Positions 57,712 through 64,000 of a stretch of 64,000 nt of DNA are shown piece after piece (within the stretch, counting starts at the first letter, position 1; every line of letters starts with the position of its first letter). The stretch comes from Tubulanus polymorphus. Taxonomy: Eukaryota; Nemertea; Palaeonemertea; Tubulaniformes; Tubulanidae. The position numbers were made by a program, and so were the translations under genes. The stretch lies in the NCBI RefSeq assembly GCF_964204645.1, contig NC_134026.1, forward strand, positions 17,192,650 through 17,256,649, written 5' to 3'. Below the pieces are notes generated by a model, which had not been told where the DNA came from, did no database searches, and worked only from the letters and a program-made list of their open reading frames with translations.

Positions 57712-58376
57712 TTATTCTCTACATCTTATAACTAATTCATATATCACAGGAAAATTATTTATATCAATTAAATATCCATTATGATTTCTAATTTCTAATC
57801 TAAAATTATTAAAATGAGGAATGCATGGTTTGAAATCACATTCTGTTAAATTATAATTTATTTGAGTTCCAAATTGTTTAACATTTTTTAGCGGTAAAAT
57901 ATTTAATATACTAGAACTACAAATTGTTTCTTTAGTTGCTTCGAAAGTTTTTGTAGGATCGATTAAATTGCAATAAATAGTGTGTAAAAGGTATTATATT
58001 TGAGATGCCTTCTGAATAAATTTATGTTGTTCATTAGATATCTTTATTCTTATTTTATTAGTACTATCAATTTTATTAAATTTAATTTCAAATAAAGAAG
58101 TGCCCCCGATTTTCAACCGAGCTCTTCTATTATTTTCCTGCGCTAATGATTCTAAATTATATAATCCTGGTTTTAAAAATAGATGAAACCATTTATCTTT
58201 ATTTCTCATATAAATCATAAACCCTCTATGTTCAAAAGTTTTATCCGATATATTATAAAAAGAATTACATAAACTTACATTTACTAATTTTAAATCTACA
58301 CAATTCTTAAATTCTCTATCTAATTGTACTAGTAAATTATGTGATTTATAATTAGTAAGTCTTTTAATTCCGCCAT
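57712..58376 (-). pseudogene. Penton-like minor capsid protein, broken
   Basis: Homologue of 973-1597. A deletion removes about a dozen residues right after the start and shifts the frame. The segment missing from Maverick 1 (LVQLDREFKNCVDLKLVNVS) is present here. The middle frame is 57994-58218 and the C-terminal jelly-roll strands lie in 57712-57980. The two copies together define the family, but each lacks a different part. Confidence 0.6.
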
Positions 58377-58393
58377 TTATTTTACATATTTTC

Positions 58394-58739
58394 TTATTCG
58401 AAATCTATTCCATGGTGCCCTTTTTCATTCTTACCGTTGTATATGAAATAGACATCATCTGAACATAATTCTTCTAAATCTTCACTTGATAATCTATGAA
58501 ATCTATCTGGTAAATATGTTCTGAATTTATATGTATTTCCCTTTAATCCTTCATATTCTAAGTGGATTTACTACCATATCTATTAGTAACTGTATCAATA
58601 TTTGTAATTAGATATTTCTTATGAATTGTTAATTCTGTTAACTTCTTAAATTTATAATCTACTGATTTGACATTTGAAGTATCTTTTATTCTATCCAAAA
58701 TGATTTGTTGTTCTCACTGTGTACTTGTTTACTCTCCAT
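58394..58739 (-). pseudogene. Small OB-like Maverick protein, frameshifted
   Basis: Homologue of 598-955. A one-base deletion near 58700 and another difference near 58565 break it. The C-terminal half is conserved (LPDRFHRLSSEDLEELCS). Confidence 0.6.
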
Positions 58740-58768
58740 TTATAATACATATTTAAATCAAAATTTGA

Positions 58769-58864
58769 TTAACACGCTAGAATTCTTTTCATAATCTCAT
58801 TCTCTTTTGTTTCTTCTCTTTTAAATCTTAAGTATTCATCTAAATTGCAACCATAAGCAACTGT
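58769..58864 (-). pseudogene. polB: Polymerase B C-terminal scrap
   Basis: Last ~30 codons (VAYGCNLDEYLKFKREETKE), with the normal stop changed so the frame runs seven codons farther to 58769. Homology to Maverick 1 ends abruptly at about 58865, where foreign DNA begins. Confidence 0.8.
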
Positions 58865-58865
58865 G

Positions 58866-60221
58866 TGTATACTAGTTAGTTACCTAATCGTTGGTGGTAA
58901 GCTTTTTATAATCGGTTGGTGGTAAGCTTTTTATAATCGGTCAAAACCGCAAGGGTTTGGCGATGGGCTTGGACTCTATTTCCGGGTTGTTGATAATCTC
59001 GCGAGAATGGCGCTAAATATGAACTGCGAAAAATTCAAAATATCACGGAAATACCTTGTGTTTATATTGTTTAGGCGCTATTGCACTTTCGTACCCCCCT
59101 CCCAAAAATTTTTATTTCAGCATATTTATTATCAGGGAGGTCTAAGGATTCAGAATCAGTAACTTTTGGCCCAAAAAACTTAGTTTTTCTGGGTTACAAT
59201 CATGTTATTTTGGGCCCTAAATCGCGTGTAAATTCGCCGATTCGTGACGTCAACAACGCCATATTGGATGTCAGTCAAAGTTTCTAACCCTCCACTGAAA
59301 TGTCATGACATTAAAACTTTGCAAAAACCATGTTTTCAAACATAACCATCTCTTAAAATGACGCGTATGTTTGCATTATTTTCATACTTAGCTATAGTTA
59401 GTTACCTAATCGTTGGTGGTAAGCTTTTTATAATCGGATGGGCTTATACCAACGTTAGGGATGACAAGGACCAAAACACGGTTGAAAGAAGTAACACTTC
59501 AAAAATATACTTTCTATTCACTTCAGTCCATAATTAATGGCTTAATTCACAAACTAACACAGGTACCTTTCGAAATAATCCAATTTTATGTATGTTTCGA
59601 GTGATTAATCATCATCATTTGAGAAATTAATTAATTTCTCCACAAATTTCGCCATTGGCCGCCATTTCTCTGTATTGCACATGTGGCATGATAAGACAAG
59701 GGGACCTACTAGGATTTATATAAAACTTTCAAGACGAAACGACAATTTTTATTTTTGATGGTTTTCCAACTTATATTTCAAATCTTCGTGTTTTCCATAA
59801 TAAATAATAAAATAATAAATTCTGGTAAAAGAAAAATGTGAATAAGTCTTTAATTTTTTTGAATTTCGTCGTTTCGCTTCGTTAGTTTGTGCTGTTGTCC
59901 TGGCCTCAGTCCACAGGTGCCAGCACCTCCAGTAATTTTCAAAATGGCAGCTGTTGACTCGACGGAAATTTACTCTCACTTTACGGCCGATTTGCACATG
60001 GATTAAGATCGTCAGGTGAGGTGTTATAGGTATCAGACAAACAACGAATCTGTTGTGCGTCGATTACAACAAAAATTAGACGGATATCTTAAGAGACGAT
60101 GAAATGCCAGGCAAATTACTCGTCAGTCAAATCGGCTGACGAAGATTGCATACAAAAATGACCTTCCCATTCCTGACTGTGGTTTGTGAAAATATCCGAT
60201 CGTGAAACTAAACCACAGACA
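58866..60221. mobile_element. Unclassified 1.36-kb insertion in the polymerase gene of Maverick 2
   Basis: Replaces about 120 bp of the polymerase C-terminal coding sequence. Left edge CTAGTTAGTTACC; right edge GGTTACTAACTTC, a short imperfect inverted match. Contains the 25-bp TTGGTGGTAAGCTTTTTATA unit twice in tandem (58889-58940) and once more at 59405-59440 with the preceding TAGTTAGTTACCTAATCG. GC content is higher than the Maverick. A minus-strand ORF (59749-59997) has no recognisable features. Could be a small transposon or captured host DNA. Confidence 0.5.
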
Positions 60222-60285
60222 GGTTACTAACTTCTTCTTTGAATATACAATTGATGTAATCTTTGAAATGAATATTCTTTTCAAG
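60222..60285 (-). pseudogene. polB: Polymerase B internal scrap
   Basis: About 20 codons including EKNIHFKDYINCIF, matching positions 298-360 of Maverick 1. Flanked left by the insertion and right by the palindromic array, so the gene is broken on both sides. Confidence 0.85.
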
Positions 60286-61060
60286 TAACATGTCACTTGT
60301 TCCTTGTTCCTTATTCAGATTTTCTTCTTTACCGAATAAGTAACGAAAATTGAACCGGTAAAGAAGAAAATCTGAATAAGGAACAAGGAACAAGTGACAT
60401 GTTACTAGTTCCTTATTGGGCGGTGAATTCTGAATAAGTAACAAGAAAATCTGATTAAGGAACAAGTAACAAGTTACTTGTTCCTTGTTGGGAGATGAAT
60501 TTTGAATAAGTAACGAAAACTGAACCGGTAAAGACGAAAATCTGAATAAGTAATAAGTAACAAGTTACTTGTTCCTTATTGGGAGATGAATTCTCAATAA
60601 GTAACGAAAATTGAACCGGTAAAGTCGAAAATCTGAATAAGGAACAAGGAACAAGTAACATGTTACTTGTTCATTATTGGGAGATGAATTCTGAATAAGT
60701 AACAAGAAAATCTGAATAAGGAACAAGTAACATGTTACTTGTTCCTTATTGGGAGATGAATTCTGAATAAGTAACGAAAATTGAACCGGTAAAGACGAAA
60801 ATCTGAATAAGTAATAAGTAACAAGTTACTTGTTCCTTATTGGGAGATGAATTCTCAATAAGTAACGAAAATTGAACCGGTAAAGTCGAAAATCTGAATA
60901 AGGAACAAGTAACATGTTACTTGTTCCTTAATGGGAGATGAATTCTGAATAAGTAACAAGAAAATCTGAATAAGGAACAAGGAACAAGTAACATGTTACT
61001 TGTTCCTTATTGGGAGTTGAATTCTGAATAAGTAACGGAATAAGGAATAAGGAACAAGTA
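60270..61060. repeat. Palindromic minisatellite array replacing polymerase B
   Basis: About nine copies of a palindromic core (GGAACAAGTAACA followed by its inverse, 26 bp in the perfect form) separated by GGGAGATGAATTCTGAATAA and GAAAATTGAACCGGTAAAG spacers, in units of roughly 70-110 bp. Two spacer types alternate. It occupies the place of most of polymerase B. Some cores read AAGTTACTTG and some ATGTTACTTG. Confidence 0.9.
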
Positions 61061-61061
61061 A

Positions 61062-61186
61062 TGAACTTCACTGAGGTACTTAAATTTATTTTCTAAATGT
61101 GTTCTAGTTTTATTGTGTCTTGCTTTTTGGGATTTATCTATATTGATTTTACATGTTGGACAGTAGTACTTCTTATTTGCTTCCAT
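61062..61186 (-). pseudogene. N-terminal C2H2 zinc finger of the polymerase-end gene
   Basis: ATG 61184-61186 at the inner edge of the right terminal repeat. Encodes MEANKKYYCPTCKINIDKS, then a His-x5-His (RHNKTRTH). The reading frame then runs into the palindromic array. In Mavericks such a finger stands at the start of the polymerase gene or a small gene just before it; the fusion point cannot be seen because the following region is lost. Confidence 0.65.
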
Positions 61187-61394
61187 TTTAATACTAAATT
61201 TTTTATTAAAATTGATTTTAGAAGTTATTCATTTATATGTTATTCATATATATGAATATTTTAAGAGTAATAGGGATAATAGGGGTTCAGGTTAAAGGTT
61301 GAAGGGGCGAGTGAGTAAAAAATGAAAAAATTTTTCATTTTTTATGAGCTCGACCCTTCGACCTTTGGCTTGAACCCCTATTATCCCTATTACT
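61187..61394. repeat. Right terminal inverted repeat of Maverick 2
   Basis: Inverse match to 46506-46733. Internal palindrome: arms of 64 bp (about 61266-61329 and 61331-61394) at about 85 percent identity with almost no loop, CATTTTTT/AAAAAATG at the apex. The differences between arms are mostly transitions. The inner border has ATATTCATATATATGAATAA-type palindromic sequence shared by both ends. Confidence 0.9.
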
Positions 61395-61400
61395 ACTGTA

Positions 61401-62200
61401 GATCCTTCTTGAAATTCTCGGTATATAGGACACCTACCAACGCTGAATCCTACCTTCATTACTTTTCGTTCACTTCTCCCGATATTAAACTTGGTTTAGC
61501 TCAAGGATTATTTCTTCGCGCTTTGAGAATTTGCGACCCCTCATTTCTACCTGATGAAATACAACATATTACCCAATCTCTCAAAAAACTTGCCTACCCT
61601 GATTTCATCTTGAAAAAAGCTCTCCTTAAAGCTTGCTATACCCATTTTGGAAATAATAACCTAAGAAATCCTACGTCAGCTATCCATAAACAGCCTATCA
61701 TTGTACCGTATGTACCTTTTCTCGAGAATTCTGAAGTTCCTCTTCGGTCACTAAATAAACAACTTATCTTCCAATATAATAATAAAATTAGCAACATATT
61801 GATTAATCACAAACCTAAATCCGAATCCCTCATCTGTGGAATTTATAAATACCTTGTAAAGTTTGTGACAAAGTATACATAGGAGAAACATGTCGGAACC
61901 TTAATCAACGTTTAAAAGAGCACAAATTAGATGTGAAAAACTTTAAACTGAAAGCAGAGTTGCTAATCATTTCAGACCTCACACAATTTTGATTTCGTTA
62001 ATGCCAAATTAATTTACCCTCGCAGCGATAAAACTAAAAGACATTTTGGAATCTGAATTAATAATTGAAAATTCGAACAACGTTGTAAATCTTAACAATG
62101 GTTTTTCGGCCCATAATAAACTAATATCAAAATTCCTCTGTAAACAGGTTAAACTCAACACTTGGTTGCGCCTCGATCCTTTTGTTATTTGTCACTCATA
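61401..62200 (+). pseudogene. Penelope-like element, 3' part (thumb to GIY-YIG)
   Basis: Continues the gene interrupted at 46499: FLKFSVYRTPTNAESYLHYF, SLKKLAYPDFILKKALLKA, then after a frame change the GIY-YIG nuclease start (CDKVYIGETCRNLNQRLKEH, at about 61868-61925) and an ending with NVVNLNNGFSAHN-like sequence at about 62080. Several further frame breaks. Together with 45776-46499 it shows that Maverick 2 landed in a Penelope-like element. Confidence 0.8.
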
Positions 62201-63239
62201 AATTTTAGTCTCTCAACTTGTATTCACAATTGTTTTGATTTAGTACCCCCTAGTTTGCCTCTTAACTACTGATTTTAATTATGATAATCACGATTGTTTC
62301 ATATTATTACCTCTTGGTTCGCTTCTCTTTAATCTTCTTTACCGTGTAACTGTATCTGCGTTAACTTTCCTTTAGTTTATATCAACTATGTCTCTTGAAT
62401 TAGTCTCTTTGTCTCTGGCATGTGTGTATATATATATACATCTCATAATTTCTGTAGTATTCATTATTCTCAAAGTAACATTTTCAGACTTTTTCGTTAA
62501 CATTGTGGGATTCTCTCTTCATCACTTCAACACGGATATAGTGTTCAATCGTTATCACGATACCTGAGTGATCACGATAGTCTGGTTATGTCAGTAACCT
62601 TAAGCAAGGCCCTACACGCGTCATCTTCTAAGTATTTACTAATTTTACTGATTGATTGTCTTAGATAGTACCAACATAGTCCAGATGTGTCATGGATATA
62701 GTTCTCAATAGCCAGTTCTTTTACCAGGTTATTATGCTTTTCCAACACTTGAACTGCAGATTAATTCATACAGGTGAACTCAACAAAGGCCCATGGTTCT
62801 CCATATGGAACTTGACTTTCGTGAAACGGATCCCAAAAACACGATAACTAATTTCATATATGAGCATTCAAAATACTTTTACTTCCATTTGATACATTGT
62901 TAGAAAAACAGCTTCAAGGCATATTTATCTTGAACATGATTTGCCTTCTATGAAAAACAAATCATATTGTAACCATTAGGTCTATGAATGATAACAAAAA
63001 TCGATATTGGAATACAAGACACTTAACCTTACGGGAGGGAATGCGAATATGGATGAGTTTCTTTGTTAATATTCATAATTTAGTTCGATTTTATGAAATT
63101 ATCCATAAATGGTTGGTTAAAAAAGACTAGATATTCATCATAAGCACAATCAGTGACATGACAAAATCAGTCTACGAAATGAATAGATACTAAAAACAAA
63201 ACTAACAACACCAGCTACACATGTTAGCTAAACAAATCA
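62201..63239. other. 3' flank of RNF170-like gene, no other gene seen
   Basis: Lies downstream (minus-strand sense) of the RNF170-like stop. It may include the 3' UTR, though no clear polyadenylation boundary was fixed. No further gene is supported. Confidence 0.4.
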
Positions 63240-63509
63240 CTAGTAATGTGCTCTTTCTTCCACTGCTTGTCGATATATAATACTGATGTAAATAGCCAGC
63301 ATGAACAATATAAAAAAATCATCAAGGAACCCAAATATTCCGAAGGCAGCTTCTGGGATGATATCGAAAGGTGTGACAAAGTACAGAAGTACAGCAACGA
63401 AGCATATAATAATTCGTACTCGAAACACCAACAAAAGTCCATTCCATGTGAAGAATTCTGTGAATGCGTGGCGTAGTAATGTAGGTAGGTCTCGTATATA
63501 ATCAATAAC
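63240..63509 (-). CDS. RNF170: RNF170-like E3 ubiquitin ligase, last coding exon
   Basis: A splice acceptor (TTTATTCAG) precedes 63509. The exon encodes VIDYIRDLPTLLRHAFTEFF, then a hydrophobic stretch, TPFDIIPEAAFGIFGFLDDF and a second membrane segment ending IYISIIYRQAVEERAHY with TAG at 63240-63242. This is the DUF1232 C-terminus with two membrane helices found in RNF170, an endoplasmic-reticulum ligase that in vertebrates acts on activated IP3 receptors. Length and end position suit the family's last exon. The RING-bearing exons must lie to the right, outside the window. Confidence 0.85.
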   Translation of the reverse strand, partial: VIDYIRDLPTLLRHAFTEFFTWNGLLLVFRVRIIICFVAVLLYFVTPFDIIPEAAFGIFGFLDDFFILFMLAIYISIIYRQAVEERAHY

Positions 63510-64000
63510 CTGAATAAATAAAAATAAAGAAGAATGAATCGATAAAGTGATAATTTTCTGAAGAAATACTTGATTGTTAGTCAGAATAATCAACTTGACT
63601 AAAATATTTGGAACTTAAATGTGTACTCCCAAATAGTAGCCTCCTCATTACCCTCTTTGGGTATTTGTCAGGATTCTCTTAATTTGGTGGGATCGTCAAT
63701 GATTATTCCATACAACCCCAATTCAGTGCCTTATGAAAGCCAAGATAATATCTTTTACCTACTTTTTGCTAAACTGTTCACAAGAATACCGCTGAAGTGT
63801 GGCAGGGGGCTTGGACTCCCACCAGGGTAAGGTAAGTACTGTTAATACAAATTTCAGTTCCAAAAATTGCAAAATTTCCTTCCTTTCCTATGGTTTTTGC
63901 TACAAATAACGTAGCACAAGGATGGTGGGTCGGAGGCTTTGGTAGATAAGATTTACGCTCTATTGCAACGTAAAGAGATCACTTACCCGAGCATCAGAAC
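63510..64000. other. Intron of the RNF170-like gene
   Basis: Sequence upstream (minus sense) of the last exon. I could not identify the preceding exon; frames in this stretch do not resemble the RING or linker part. Confidence 0.5.

Larger units (their letters stand above)
46506..61394. mobile_element. Maverick/Polinton element 2 (14.9 kb, both ends present)
   Basis: Inverted termini (AGTAA...GGATAATAGGGG at left, AGTAATAGGGATAATAGGGG at right), a 6-bp target duplication with one mismatch, and an insertion site inside a Penelope-like reverse transcriptase gene. Gene order is the mirror of Maverick 1: HNH, anchor proteins, integrase, ATPase on plus; zinc finger, capsid, membrane proteins, penton and polymerase remnant on minus. 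The polymerase is almost wholly replaced by repeats and other DNA. Non-autonomous by lesion. Confidence 0.92.

Noticed and set aside
60270-61060. Small ORFs crossing the palindromic array as real proteins
   Set aside because: They are repeat translations joined to polymerase scraps; no independent start or conservation.

Overview
The window is AT-rich animal genomic DNA that is almost entirely mobile elements. The one clear host gene is at the far right: the last coding exon of an RNF170-like membrane ubiquitin ligase (minus strand, about 63.24-63.51 kb). Penelope-like elements, BEL/Pao remnants, a Helitron2, DDE transposons and Mavericks together point to a marine invertebrate. I cannot name the phylum from the sequence.

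Two related Maverick/Polinton elements (endogenous, adintovirus-like dsDNA virus/transposons) frame the window in inverted orientation. Maverick 1 (1-14315, left end outside the window) has a plus-strand block: polymerase B C-terminus, an OB-like small protein, penton-like minor capsid protein, a run of small and membrane proteins, the double-jelly-roll major capsid protein and a C2H2 repeat protein. This block converges on a minus-strand block: packaging ATPase, chromodomain integrase, two membrane-anchored proteins, a 1.5-kb cargo segment and an HNH endonuclease. Maverick 2 (46506-61394) has both termini and a near-perfect 6-bp target duplication. It carries the same genes in mirror order but lacks the cargo, and most of its polymerase gene is gone. 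Both copies are decayed by different lesions, so aligning them explains nearly every broken frame.

The 32 kb between them holds, left to right: diverged 145-bp tandem repeats; a MULE-like miniature element with 130-bp inverted repeats and 9-bp duplications (a second copy sits inside Maverick 2); a decayed BEL/Pao element; a tRNA-like inverted repeat; a small inverted-repeat element; a 3.7-kb DDE transposon with 4-bp ATAT duplications (Sola-like, tentative); two outward-facing Penelope-like 3' ends; 160-bp tandem repeats; a TA microsatellite; a Helitron2 with protease, HUH Rep, PIF1 helicase and endonuclease domains; and a Penelope-like element (about 45.78-62.2 kb) that Maverick 2 split between its reverse transcriptase and GIY-YIG endonuclease parts.

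The most unusual signals are: (1) a 22-33-bp insert with a 16-bp palindrome core, found four times in four different Maverick genes, always after GAA(A/G)AT, each time at a site empty in the sister copy, and usually read as an in-frame HPHG- or HPHC-type peptide; (2) Maverick ends that are themselves long near-perfect palindromes and that also carry the start codons of the outermost genes; (3) an array built on a 26-bp perfect palindrome in place of polymerase B; (4) a GC-richer cargo island with palindrome-bearing repeats in Maverick 1; and (5) a T-tract plus TAAATAAATG signal before the structural genes.
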